Positions 1 through 8,129 of a stretch of 64,000 bases of DNA are shown in pieces (position 1 is the stretch's first letter; the number at the start of each line of letters is the position of its first letter). A program made the translations under genes and the position numbers. Where the stretch lies: assembly GCA_964483455.1 (NCBI GenBank), contig CAZACK010000015.1, forward strand, positions 1 to 64,000, read 5' to 3'. This DNA comes from CAYZJD01 sp964483455 (GTDB taxonomy: Bacteria > Acidobacteriota > Terriglobia > Bryobacterales > Bryobacteraceae). A model generated the notes under the pieces. The model ran no database searches. It was not told where the DNA came from and saw nothing but the letters and a program-made list of their open reading frames with translations.

Positions 1-800
1 GCCATACCGATTTCCGGCGGAGTGTCGGGATCGTCAGGGGTGAATCCCGTTTCGGTATCGTAGACCACGCCGGGCTGGTCCTGGCCGCTTCCACCTTGGA
101 CCTTAAAGGCGGTTCCGAAGCCCTCCTTGAACGACAAGAGAACAGGAGCAACTGGATCCTCGCACTGCTTGTAAGGCTGGCTCTCGACCCCAGGCTTCAT
201 GCCCGGAACGACGAAGGCAACCACCAGTTCTCGCGCGTTCTGGATCGGGACCGACGTCGTGCCGGAGATCGAGATAAACATGAACACCTGCGTCGGAATC
301 AGCGAGGACGAGGTGCCGAGCTGGAAGGCGTTCGCGCGCACGTTGGTGATGCGGTACACGCGCCCGAAGCCCGAAGATCCCGGAGCCACGATGGGAACAC
401 CGAGCCAGTCAATGGTGTTGACGCCGGTTTGCTGGCCCTGGAACACGTTCCTCAACGGGTCTGCACAGTTCGTCGCGCCAACCGGGCAGAAGTTCTGCTG
501 CCCGGGCTGCGGCTCGTCGATCAACAGCAACGCTTCGCTGCCTGGGTCATTGACCAGCCTGCTGGTGACGTTCGTGTTCAGGAAGATCCTGATGTTGGCT
601 GTAATGCCTTGGGCGGGGACGTCGCCGTCGCAGTTCAACACCACGTCCCCCACCAGTTCCGTCAATCCTTCCGCTCTAACCGTGGGCGTAACAGGGGAAC
701 TCTCTATGCACGTGAACGGAGCCGCTTGGGCGTTGGTCGCGAAGCCCGCCAAAAGGGCTAGCACGGCCAACACCGGAAACCACTTACGAAAATCTGCCAT
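1..800 (-). CDS. Secreted protein of unknown function, 3' end missing
   Basis: The minus-strand frame is open from an ATG at 800 to the window edge, giving at least 266 residues with no stop. A strong ribosome binding site (AAGGAG) lies just upstream of the ATG. The protein begins MADFRKWFPVLAVLALLAG and ends its leader near NAQA, a typical Sec signal peptide. The mature part has scattered Cys residues (TCIES, LNCDG, NFCPVG, TNCADP) and phrases such as NVTSRL and EALLLIDEP that I associate with large families of uncharacterised exported proteins in Solibacter-type Acidobacteria. No catalytic motif is visible. Two plus-strand frames over the same bases are shadows. Family memory is an inference; the exported nature is seen in the sequence. 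Confidence 0.8.
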   Translation of the reverse strand, partial: MADFRKWFPVLAVLALLAGFATNAQAAPFTCIESSPVTPTVRAEGLTELVGDVVLNCDGDVPAQGITANIRIFLNTNVTSRLVNDPGSEALLLIDEPQPGQQNFCPVGATNCADPLRNVFQGQQTGVNTIDWLGVPIVAPGSSGFGRVYRITNVRANAFQLGTSSSLIPTQVFMFISISGTTSVPIQNARELVVAFVVPGMKPGVESQPYKQCEDPVAPVLLSFKEGFGTAFKVQGGSGQDQPGVVYDTETGFTPDDPDTPPEIGM

Positions 801-1200
801 TTCCTTCTCCTTGTGAATGTCGAAAGTCGAATTGATGAGATGTCTCTTTCAACCTGAGCCTCAGTAGAATCCTGCTATCGAGCTCCGAAGCGAACACCCT
901 TCAGGCGTCGCCCTACACAACAGCCACTTGACCTCTCACGGCCATCACGGTTGTGGCCTGGTTTTTCGGCTCGATTTTCTTGTTCTTTGAACTTCTTTTT
1001 ATAGTTTCGTGCTCGCGGGACTCAACACATGAATGCCGCCGAACCTTCGGACGCGGACAAACCATTCATACCATTACTCTCAGCCCGGAGTCAAGCGAAA
1101 AATTTCAATGCGCTGCTCCCCCACCACAATCCAGCCTGGACTTCAGGCCAGCGAAACATTACATCACGAAAGGCCGGGCAAGTCAACAGGTTTTTGGCAG
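801..1200. other. Intergenic stretch without a recognised gene
   Basis: About 400 bases separate the secreted protein gene from the AACCG repeat. Short plus-strand frames here lack a ribosome binding site and protein-like composition. The part next to 800 should hold the promoter and leader of the secreted protein gene, but I see no convincing -35/-10 pair. The stretch 957-1010 is T-rich compared with its surroundings. Confidence 0.5.
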
Positions 1201-1363
1201 GTTGTGCGGTTGGGCGGTTTTTCGGTTGTTCGGTTCAACGGTTAGGCGGTTGTTCGGTTGGGCAGTTCTTCGGTTGTTCGGTGGGCCGTTCGGCCGGCCC
1301 CGGGCACACTCAACCACAACCAGGACAACCGAACAACCGAAGAACCGCCCAACCGCCTAACCG
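1201..1363. repeat. Degenerate AACCG/CGGTT repeat forming a long inverted repeat
   Basis: The left half (about 1204-1285) is built from CGGTTGTTCGGTT-like units and the right half (about 1321-1363) from the complementary AACCGAACAACCG-like units. The two arms pair over roughly 40 bases with one internal 9-nt offset, around a GC-rich centre (CGGCCGGCCCCGGG). The element ends five bases before the gspD stop codon, so on the minus strand it lies directly after gspD. It could act as a transcription end signal or mRNA-stabilising hairpin, but it has no U-run. Related units lie at 19228-19303 and, in a short form, near 30943-30968. Confidence 0.75.
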
Positions 1364-1367
1364 TCGC

Positions 1368-3888
1368 TCATTCCCTGATCAGCCTTTGCAGCCTTCGGAA
1401 CTTCAACTTGAGCTCGTCGGTGGCCTCGGCGATCTCGTTGGTGTCGTATACCACCCTGGGGGTCAGGAACACAACCAGTTCGGTGCGCTCTTTGCTGATG
1501 GACTTGGCGCCGAAGGCCATTCCCAGAATAGGGATACGATGGAGCACCGGAACGCCTGAAGTGCTGTAGGTGTCCGTTTCCTGGATGATGCCTCCAATGG
1601 CGATGGTGTCGCCATCCTGCACGGTCACCTGCGTCTGGACGTTGCGGGTGGTGAACGATGGGGATTGAATGCCGCTGGCCGAGGGAGGTATCGGCGAGCT
1701 GACTTCCTGGTTGAGCATCAGGGTCACGATTCCGCTAGGGTTTACGCGCGCGATGATGTTCAGGGTGACTCCGCTGGGCCGGCTTTGGATGGTGTTGGCG
1801 AACAGCGAACTGCCGCCCTGCTGGACCCCGGTCAGCGCCTGCGAAGTGAGCACCGGCACTTCCTGGCCCACGTTGATGGAGGCCGGGATGCTGTCGGTGG
1901 CGATGACGCTCGGCGCCGACACGACTTTCGCCTTGCGGTTGTCCTCGGCCGCGGTAAGAACGCCGAGCAACTCGCGGCTCTGGCCGACGAGCAGGCCGGC
2001 GGTGAGTTTCACGCCGCCGGCAACGCTGGACCCCTGCAATTGCCGGGTGCTCGAAAAGGGCGCCGGCGGTGTGGCCCCGAGGCGCTGAAGGTACGCGCTC
2101 ACGCCGCTCGAGAAGGCCCCGGTCAAGGAGACCTCGTAGATCTTGGCCTCGATCAGCACCTGGCGGGGTGGCACGTCCAGGTCCTTAAGCAGCTTGAGGA
2201 TTTGCTCGTATTCCTGAGTGGTGGCCTGGATCAACAGCGAATTGTCAAACGGATTGGGGACGACGCGGGGAATGCGCCCGAAGAGTTCCTCATTGTAGCC
2301 GCCATAGCCGAGGTAGGAGCCGGTCATTTCGCCGGAACCTCGAAATCCGCGGCGACGGCCCGAGGTTCCTTCCTGGGACCCCTCTCCCTCGCGCGACGAC
2401 TGGATGGGGGGAGCCATGGCGGAGGACCTGTAGGGCGAGACCGCGCCGCCGAAGTAGCCCCCGGGATATCCGCCCATTCCACCGCCGAAGCCGCCGCCGA
2501 ACGAACCCGGAAATCCGAAGCCGCCGCCATACCCGCCAAAGCCGCCGAAGCCNNNNNNNNNNNNNNNNNNNNNNNNNNNNNNNNNNNNNNNNNNNNNNNN
2601 NNNNNNNNNNNNNNNNNNNNNNNNNNNNNNNNNNNNNNNNNNNNNNNNNNNNGCCTCCGTAACCTCCGTAGCCAAGGCCTCCATAACCTCCATAGCCTCC
2701 GTAGCCGCCGTAGCCACCATAGCCGCCAAAACCCATCCCTCCGTAGCCAAAGCCGTAGGTGTAACCGAGATAGAGCGCCATGATCGCCTGGGCGATCGTT
2801 TCGGCGCGCCCGTACTTGACGCGATACACGTAGTTGTCGACGCTGCCGGCGGTGACCTTGACCGGGATGTCGATCTTCTTCAACCAGCCCTCCAGCTCAT
2901 CGAACACCCCCGGGTTCGGCGCCACCACAACAATGGTGTTGATCCGGTCCAAAGGCAGGAAGCGAACGGCACCGGCTTTCTCGCCGAGAGAAACGCCTTT
3001 GAGGATCGTCTGAAGTTCGTCGGCGATGTCGCTCGGGCGCCCGTGCTTGACCTCGAACAGGCGGACGCGCTGGCTGGCGAGCGTGTCGCTGTCAAACAGC
3101 GCGATCAGTTCCATGGTGCGGCGCATGTTGCGGTTGTTGTCGAGCAGCAGCAGGAGGTTCGCCGGATCGTAGGTGATCATCGTCGCCCCTTCCCCGAGGA
3201 ACTTCTCAAGGAGCTTCGACAATTCGCTGACGGCGGCGTACTTGAGGAAGACGAGATTGAGCACCATCTTTTCGTCTTCGGGGATTGAGGTCTGCGTTTG
3301 GTCGACCTGGGGGCTAAGGGGCTGCCGGGAGATATCGCTCAGCGGAACGATGCGGTAGATCTCTCCGACCTGAACCAGGCCCGCGCCGTTGGCGCGGAGA
3401 ATGATGTCCAGCAGACCCCGGACATCGACTTCCTTCAACTGCCCGTAAGTGTTGAGGGTGACGCTGCCTTTGACGCGAGGGTCGAGGATGTAGCTGATCT
3501 TCAGACGGCGCGCGAGAACGTCGATCACCTCGGTGAGATTCGCGTTCTGCAAGTTCAGCACGAAACCACCGGAGGGGACAGGGGCCAGCGTAATCGGGCC
3601 GGTGGTGGCGGCGGGGGCCTGCGCCGGCTTTGCCGGTTCGGCTTCCGCCGGCGTGCCCGGGACCGGCTGGCCCGCCTGCGCGGGAGCGGCCGCCGTGGCC
3701 GGCTGGGCCGCCGCCTCCGGCTTTTCCTGAATCTTACGACGGCTGGGGCGCACACCCTCCTGGCCGGATTGCTGACCCGGCCGGCCGATCACCTGGGAGG
3801 AAGATCGCCTGCCCAGCGGCCGCCGTTGCTGGCCGAAAGCGAGAAGCGCCACCAGGAGCAGCGCCAGGCATCGAATGTGAATGCTCAT
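1368..3888 (-). CDS. gspD: Type II secretion secretin GspD with Gly/Tyr-rich insert, interrupted by a scaffold gap
   Basis: This encodes the outer-membrane secretin, the multimeric exit channel of type II secretion. I start at ATG 3888, which begins a good signal peptide (MSIHIRCLALLLVALLAFG) with AGGAG 12 nt upstream; the frame is open to 3927. After an Arg/Pro/Ala-rich linker come the N0 domain (LNLQNANLTEVIDVLARRL), N1 and N2 (VFLKYAAVSELSKLLEKFL; FEVKHGRPSDIADELQTIL), then an N3-like segment that breaks into GGYGGYGG repeats exactly at the N gap (2553-2652). Beyond the gap the C-terminal secretin domain is clear (VPVLTSQ, QVTVQDGDTIAIGGIIQE, ELVVFLTPRVV), followed by a short helical tail. 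Both visible parts are whole numbers of codons (412 and 395), so the frame change across the gap comes only from the arbitrary 100 N. It is the last gene of the operon. Confidence 0.92.
2553..2652. other. Scaffold gap of 100 N inside gspD
   Basis: Exactly 100 N mark a gap of unknown true size. Both flanks encode repeated GGYGG/GGFGG units, so a low-complexity repeat is the probable reason assembly failed. The flanks do not share a long exact overlap. The missing length should be a multiple of three if gspD is intact. Confidence 0.95.
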
Positions 3889-3937
3889 GTTGATCCCAAT
3901 CTCCTGAGTACCGAGATCCACCGCCAAGTTTCGGAGG

Positions 3938-4336
3938 CTATCGGACCAGCTCCCAGCGGCAGGCTTTGCCGAACGGCGTGTCGGAGACGAGCTTGCGGTA
4001 CCCTTCCATCACCGTTCCGGGCGGGGTCGGGTCGCCTGGAATACAGGCGCGGAAGTCGCCGCCCATCGAGACACCGGGACCAGTGTTCTTCTGCGGGGTC
4101 GCGGCGGCCTCCTTGGGCGCCGCCTGGACCGGAGCGCTCGACTGGGCCTGCTGGGGCGCTGCTTCCGACCGGCTCTTGACCTTCCGGCGGCTGCGTCGCA
4201 AGCCCTCCTTGCCGGAACCTGAACCCGACCGGACGACCCCTGGCGTGACCGATTGCCGCTTCATCGACGGCCGCCCCTCGCCATAAGCGAGAACCGCCGC
4301 CAAGACCGGCGCCAAACAACGAATTGCATTCCTCAT
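3938..4336 (-). CDS. Chimeric exported mini-protein: GspD-like N-terminus joined to GspC-like C-terminus
   Basis: This 132-residue protein starts at ATG 4336 with AGGAG 12 nt upstream, the same spacing as gspD. Its first ~75 residues (signal peptide, then an Arg-rich stretch EGLRRSRRKVKSR and a Gln/Ala/Pro linker) resemble the start of GspD (EGVRPSRRKIQEK). Its last 47 residues match the end of the GspC-like protein at 41 of 47 positions, including FRACIPGDPTP and FGKACRWELV with two conserved Cys. The arrangement gspC / [gspD start + gspC end] / gspD is what an in-frame tandem duplication across the gspC-gspD junction would leave. DNA of the C-terminal part is much more alike between copies than that of the N-terminal part. 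Function unknown; a soluble periplasmic partner of the T2SS is my inference. Confidence 0.8.
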   Translation of the reverse strand: MRNAIRCLAPVLAAVLAYGEGRPSMKRQSVTPGVVRSGSGSGKEGLRRSRRKVKSRSEAAPQQAQSSAPVQAAPKEAAATPQKNTGPGVSMGGDFRACIPGDPTPPGTVMEGYRKLVSDTPFGKACRWELVR

Positions 4337-4363
4337 CGTGAGTCATTCTCCTGACCGGCGATA

Positions 4364-4405
4364 TTGCCTCTCGGTGTCCTTGGCGTCTTGGTGGTTCAAA
4401 TCCTT
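4364..4405. repeat. Short dispersed repeat of the CCTTGGCGTCTTGGTGG type
   Basis: The gap between the GspC-like gene and the chimeric gene holds a CTTGGTGT-like low-complexity stretch (core GTCCTTGGCGTCTTGGTGG near 4376-4394). I know similar CCACCAAGACACC strings as dispersed repeats in many environmental bacteria. It makes this spacer longer than the homologous spacer before gspD (84 against 49 nt). A weak echo (GTGTCCTTGGCGG) occurs near 34959. Confidence 0.5.
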
Positions 4406-4420
4406 CTCACCCATGGCGCG

Positions 4421-5149
4421 CTACCGTACCAGCTCCCAGCGGCATGCCTTCCCGAACGGCGTGTTGGACTCGATCTTGCGGTATCCCTCGATCACGGTTC
4501 CAACCGGGGTTGGATCGCCTGGAATGCAGGCGCGGAAGTCGCCGCCCATGGTGACACCGGGACCGGTTTGTTGCTGCGCCGACACAGTCGTCTGCTGAGA
4601 CGCGGCCGCAACGGTCTGTGTCGTGGTGGCGGCTCCGCGCCGCTCCGGCGCCTTTTCGACCACGGGCGCGCGAGCGATCAGCTCCGAGATCTTCCGCTTC
4701 AGTTGCTGGCCTTCCCACTCGAGGACGATCTCCTCGTAGTTCAATGCCACCAGCTTGTAGTCGCCGACAGCGTCTCCGGCCATGAACCCTTGCGCCGGCT
4801 CGCCCGACCGCGGGGTCAGCATGATCACCGGCCCGTCGCCGAAATCCATCACCCCGTGAGCCACCGGCAGCGGTGGCGGCGGCTTGGGCGCCGACTCTTC
4901 GATGACAACGTTGGGATTGCGGTCCCGGGCGAAGAGCAGATTCTGGGCGACTTCGCCGTAGGTGGCGGCGGCGACCGGCTGCGGCGGCCGGGCGACGGCC
5001 AAGGGCGGCTGTGGCTCGACCTTGGCCTGCGCACGCATCACCTTTCGCTCCCACGCCTGGCCTTCCAACCAGCGCTCGCGGAGCTTCCACACCGCACCCG
5101 CTACCAGCGCCAGCAGGACGAGATTCAACAAGAGCAGTTTCTTTTTCAA
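4421..5149 (-). CDS. GspC-like type II secretion inner-membrane protein with extra C-terminal domain
   Basis: The product (242 residues) starts with KKKLLLLNLVLLALVAG, one membrane anchor with a short cytoplasmic tail, followed by a periplasmic part. The segment VIMLTPRSGEPAQGFMAGD through EEIVLEWEGQQLKRKISEL fits the homology region of GspC/PilP-type proteins that link the inner-membrane platform to the secretin. After a Gln/Thr/Ala linker comes a 47-residue C-terminal domain with two Cys (RACIPGD, KACRWEL) shared with the next gene. I choose TTG at 5149: it overlaps the gspM stop as TTGA, which is typical coupling, and puts the anchor at the N-terminus; the frame itself is open further upstream to 5332. 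The GspC assignment rests on position and domain shape, not on strong identity. Confidence 0.75.
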   Translation of the reverse strand: MKKKLLLLNLVLLALVAGAVWKLRERWLEGQAWERKVMRAQAKVEPQPPLAVARPPQPVAAATYGEVAQNLLFARDRNPNVVIEESAPKPPPPLPVAHGVMDFGDGPVIMLTPRSGEPAQGFMAGDAVGDYKLVALNYEEIVLEWEGQQLKRKISELIARAPVVEKAPERRGAATTTQTVAAASQQTTVSAQQQTGPGVTMGGDFRACIPGDPTPVGTVIEGYRKIESNTPFGKACRWELVR

Positions 5150-5739
5150 AGCGACGCCTGCTCTTTCTTCCGCGGCGCCAGCCGCTTGGGAGCCACGCCC
5201 GCCAGCGTGAGCCGGACGGTCATGGTTTTCTCCTTCTGGTTCGCCGAGACAACCCTGATCTCGCTGGTGGACACCAACTCCGGCTGCGCAGTGACGTCGG
5301 CGAGCAGATTCAGCAATTGCTCGACGCGGCACTCGAAGGTAACCGGAACGAGGATTTCCCCGTAGTCGTCGCCGAGCGGCCGGATCTGGCCCATCTCGAC
5401 CGTCTTGATCTCGATGGCCGGCGCCTGTGCGCGCGCCAGCCGGCGGAAGATCTGGAGGAGCTGGGCCTGGGCCTGGGCGGCGGTGTCCGCCTGGATCAGC
5501 CCCTTGTCACGGGTGGCAAGTTCGGCCGATATCTTCTTCAGCGCCGCTTCCTTCTCCGGCAGCGTGGCGGCGACGCGCCGCAGGCGATCGAGTCGCTTCT
5601 GGGCGACGAAGAGGGAGTCGGTCCCGACGGCCGCTTTCACTGGCTGCTCGCGCGTGAGGAAGGCATTGGACGCCAGAATGACCACAACGGCGGCGGCCAG
5701 AATCAACAGCGCCCGCTTGTCCCGGCCGGTGAGGGTCAC
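5146..5739 (-). CDS. gspM: GspM/PilO-like type II secretion assembly-platform protein
   Basis: A 197-residue protein with a short N-terminus (TLTGRDKRAL), one membrane helix (LLILAAAVVVILASNAFL), a coiled-coil stretch (FVAQKRLDRLRRVAATLPEK) and a ferredoxin-like C-terminal domain ending in a Lys/Arg-rich tail. This is the GspM/PilO layout; the protein pairs with GspL in the inner membrane. I choose GTG 5739 because it overlaps the gspL stop as GTGA and gives a normal length; the open frame continues upstream to 6264 inside gspL. The stop is coupled in the same way to the GspC-like gene. Confidence 0.82.
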   Translation of the reverse strand: MTLTGRDKRALLILAAAVVVILASNAFLTREQPVKAAVGTDSLFVAQKRLDRLRRVAATLPEKEAALKKISAELATRDKGLIQADTAAQAQAQLLQIFRRLARAQAPAIEIKTVEMGQIRPLGDDYGEILVPVTFECRVEQLLNLLADVTAQPELVSTSEIRVVSANQKEKTMTVRLTLAGVAPKRLAPRKKEQASL

Positions 5740-7037
5740 TTCGGCGCTCCTTCCCGCTGGGCGCGGATACGGAAGATCTCCAGGCCGCCCGATCGGGCGA
5801 TCGGTAATGTGAATTCGGAGTTCTGAAACAGCTTGGAGTTGTCCAGAGTGCGAAGCAGAAGGGCGGCCTGCTCGGTCTCCCCGGCCAGGCTGACATTGTC
5901 CCGAGTCAGATCGAGCGCGCTCAGCCAGGCCGGAGGCGCCAGCAGTTTCGTCAGCTCGGCGAGCACGTCGAGATCCGACTGCGTGCGGCGGCGGAAGCCG
6001 TCCAGCAACTGGATTTGCGCCGCAGCATGCTCGGCGGCCTTTTCGGCCTCGGCAACCTGGCGAGCCAGCGGCTCCAGCCGCGCGATTTCGGCCGTCAGTT
6101 GCTCCAAGTGGCGGCGCTCCTGCATTCTGCCCTGCGCGACAAAAGCGATCAACAAGCCGGCGAGTACCGTGCCGAGCGCGGCCGTGGGCACATAGATGGC
6201 GCGCGAGCTGGTGGCGCGCCGCTCCGGCGGAAGCAGGTTGAGCGGCAGCGCCAGGCGGGGGCAAGCCCCGGCCAGCGCCGCCGCATAGGCCAGTGCTTCG
6301 CGGGAAAGATCGTAGTCTGCCGGCATCCGCCGCGGAACCGGCAGAAGGTCGGCGATGGGGACCGGCTGGGCCTCGTCCGGCAACCGCAGCTCGGCGGCGG
6401 CCAGTGCGAGCGCCCTCTCCTGTCCGTTCTCGATCACCGCGGAGAGCAGCGGCCGCGCCGGGCTCTCTCCGTACAGTTCGACCTGGCCGTCGCGGGCCGC
6501 AATCGCCAGGAACCCGGCGGCGGGCGGAACCGCCAGCAGACGGAGACCGGAGTAGAGAGCCGCCGCCGAGAAGGTGAGCGATGCGAGCTTCACGCTGGCT
6601 TCGGCGAACAGGTCCGCGTAGCGCTCGATCAGGCCGGCTTTGCCGACGCCGAGGACAACCGACGGCGTCTTGGGGAGACGCGCCCAGCCGTATCGAGCTT
6701 CGTTTTCTTCGTAGGGATGCAGCGAATCGACCTGGAAGGAAATGGCCGAGGGCAAGTCGCGATTTGGCACGCCGGGCAGCGTGAGCTGGCGCACGATGAC
6801 CTCGGTGCGCGGAACGAGCGCGGTGGCCGCCAGGTGGCCGCCGCCGTGGGCCTTCAAGAACGCTGAGTATTCCGCGCCCCAGTCCGCTGCCGGCCGCTCC
6901 CGAAACCCGGCGATCACGGCGGCGCCGAGCACGGTGACGCCCGAGGGGCGCACCCGCGCCATGACGACGCGGAGATCTTCGGCGCCGATCTCAATGCCGA
7001 CGCCGGTTCCGATAGCCAGAAGTTGGCGAACGTCCAT
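5736..7037 (-). CDS. gspL: GspL-like protein: PilM-type domain fused to PilN-type domain
   Basis: This 433-residue protein has a cytoplasmic actin-like N-terminal half (GIEIGAEDLRVVMARV at the start, later FLAIAARDGQVELYGE), one membrane segment (AALGTVLAGLLIAFVAQG), a coiled coil (EIARLEPLARQVAEAEKAAE) and a periplasmic ferredoxin-like end with the PilN-type LAELTKLLAPPAWLSALDL. That is the GspL plan, equal to PilM plus PilN. GspL recruits the ATPase GspE to the membrane. Start ATG 7037 lies 5 nt after the gspK stop; the frame is open further up into gspK but that part is a shadow. The stop overlaps gspM. Confidence 0.85.
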   Translation of the reverse strand: MDVRQLLAIGTGVGIEIGAEDLRVVMARVRPSGVTVLGAAVIAGFRERPAADWGAEYSAFLKAHGGGHLAATALVPRTEVIVRQLTLPGVPNRDLPSAISFQVDSLHPYEENEARYGWARLPKTPSVVLGVGKAGLIERYADLFAEASVKLASLTFSAAALYSGLRLLAVPPAAGFLAIAARDGQVELYGESPARPLLSAVIENGQERALALAAAELRLPDEAQPVPIADLLPVPRRMPADYDLSREALAYAAALAGACPRLALPLNLLPPERRATSSRAIYVPTAALGTVLAGLLIAFVAQGRMQERRHLEQLTAEIARLEPLARQVAEAEKAAEHAAAQIQLLDGFRRRTQSDLDVLAELTKLLAPPAWLSALDLTRDNVSLAGETEQAALLLRTLDNSKLFQNSEFTLPIARSGGLEIFRIRAQREGAPK

Positions 7038-7042
7038 CGGTA

Positions 7043-8011
7043 TCACCGCACCCACGCGTTGTCCTGCCATCGCAGCACCGTCACCGGCTGAACGCCGGCG
7101 GGCCCGCTGATCTGGACGGTCGCCGCCACGGTCCGCTTGAGGTCGGAGAGCTTTCCGTCCGGCTGGCGGAGGCGGGCGGTGGCGCGCAGGGTGAAGATCG
7201 AGTTGCCGCCGATGCCGAGGCGGTTCGCCGCCGGGCCGGCGACGGCGGAAAGCTGCTCCGGCGCGCGAAACGGCTGGATCGAGCGGGCTTCGACGATGGC
7301 CGCAATTGTGCCTGGATCCAAACCCGCCGCTGCCAGAACGGCCGGGGGGGCGGTGTTCACATCGATCCGGTCGTTGGCGCTGTATATGGTCACGCAATCC
7401 TTCAGACCGCCCGTGGCGATCAGTGTGCCCCCGGAATCCCGCGAGTACGAACCGTGGAAAAGCTCCGGAGTCATTCCCTTCACCAGCAGGAGTTCCTCAA
7501 TCTCTTCAAAAGACGCATGACGAGATTGAAAAGACGGAGTCCGGGACAGGTAAAACTGGTCAAACATCGTGAGGCCGGCTCGCGGCGGTACGGAGCGCCA
7601 GTCCTGGATCGCCAGGGCGATTTCTCTAGCCCTCTCCGGCCCCGCTCCCAACGCCGTCAGGAGCCGGAAGAGATCCTCGATGGGGGTGGAGTTGATGTTG
7701 AGCCTGGAATTCTCAGGGATGATTTCCACCACCGCCTCCCCGGTGGGGAACGGCAGGGCGAGCCTGCTCATCCACCGGGCGTAATAGCGGGGAGTCTCCT
7801 CGCGCGAGGGGTACTGCGCGGCCCACATCATGTAAAGCAGCGCGCGGTCGATGGCGCCGGAGGCGAGGTAATAGGCGCGGACTCCGTCGAGCGCCGTGGT
7901 TGTGCGCTCGACCTCGCCGCGCACCGAACCGGCGATCGAGAACGCGATGGCCGACAGCGCGGCCACCAGCCACAGCACGGCCAGCAGCGCGCCCCCGCGT
8001 CTTGATTCCAC
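7043..8011 (-). CDS. gspK: Type II secretion minor pseudopilin GspK
   Basis: GspK is the large tip pseudopilin. The N-terminus ESRRGGALLAVLWLVAALS has the pseudopilin hydrophobic helix without Glu5, as is usual in GspK. The body carries NSRLNINSTPIEDLFRLL and the helix-hairpin-helix pair IDVNTAPPAVLAAAGLDP, both GspK hallmarks. I place the start at GTG 8011 directly before the helix (322 residues). The frame is open to an ATG at 8140 that overlaps gspJ, but the extra 43 residues would be encoded by a short tandem repeat (8035-8070) and are not pseudopilin-like. The start is the least certain point. Confidence 0.85.
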   Translation of the reverse strand: MESRRGGALLAVLWLVAALSAIAFSIAGSVRGEVERTTTALDGVRAYYLASGAIDRALLYMMWAAQYPSREETPRYYARWMSRLALPFPTGEAVVEIIPENSRLNINSTPIEDLFRLLTALGAGPERAREIALAIQDWRSVPPRAGLTMFDQFYLSRTPSFQSRHASFEEIEELLLVKGMTPELFHGSYSRDSGGTLIATGGLKDCVTIYSANDRIDVNTAPPAVLAAAGLDPGTIAAIVEARSIQPFRAPEQLSAVAGPAANRLGIGGNSIFTLRATARLRQPDGKLSDLKRTVAATVQISGPAGVQPVTVLRWQDNAWVR

Positions 8012-8029
8012 TTGTGGACGCCTGCGGAG

Positions 8030-8072
8030 GTAGTTAGCCGCCGATGAACGCCGATGAACGCCGATAACCGCG
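8030..8072. repeat. Short tandem repeat of CCGATGAACG units between gspJ and gspK
   Basis: The gspJ-gspK spacer contains CCGATGAACG twice in tandem followed by a variant CCGATAACCG, preceded by TAGTTAGCCG. This decanucleotide pattern resembles a dispersed repeat seen in many environmental genomes. It argues that the region is a spacer rather than the 5' end of gspK. Confidence 0.55.
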
Positions 8073-8129
8073 GCCTTCCACTCAAGGCCTGTCATGCGCA
8101 ACAACCACTTCTTGTTTCTTGCTCGCGGC

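Noticed and set aside
96..816. Two plus-strand frames at the left edge
   Set aside because: Both are shadows of the minus-strand secreted protein gene, which has a strong ribosome binding site and a signal peptide.
953..1569. Several plus-strand frames rich in NRT/EQP and GCSVG repeats
   Set aside because: They are translations of the AACCG/CGGTT repeat and of the gspD antisense strand, with no ribosome binding site and no consistent composition.
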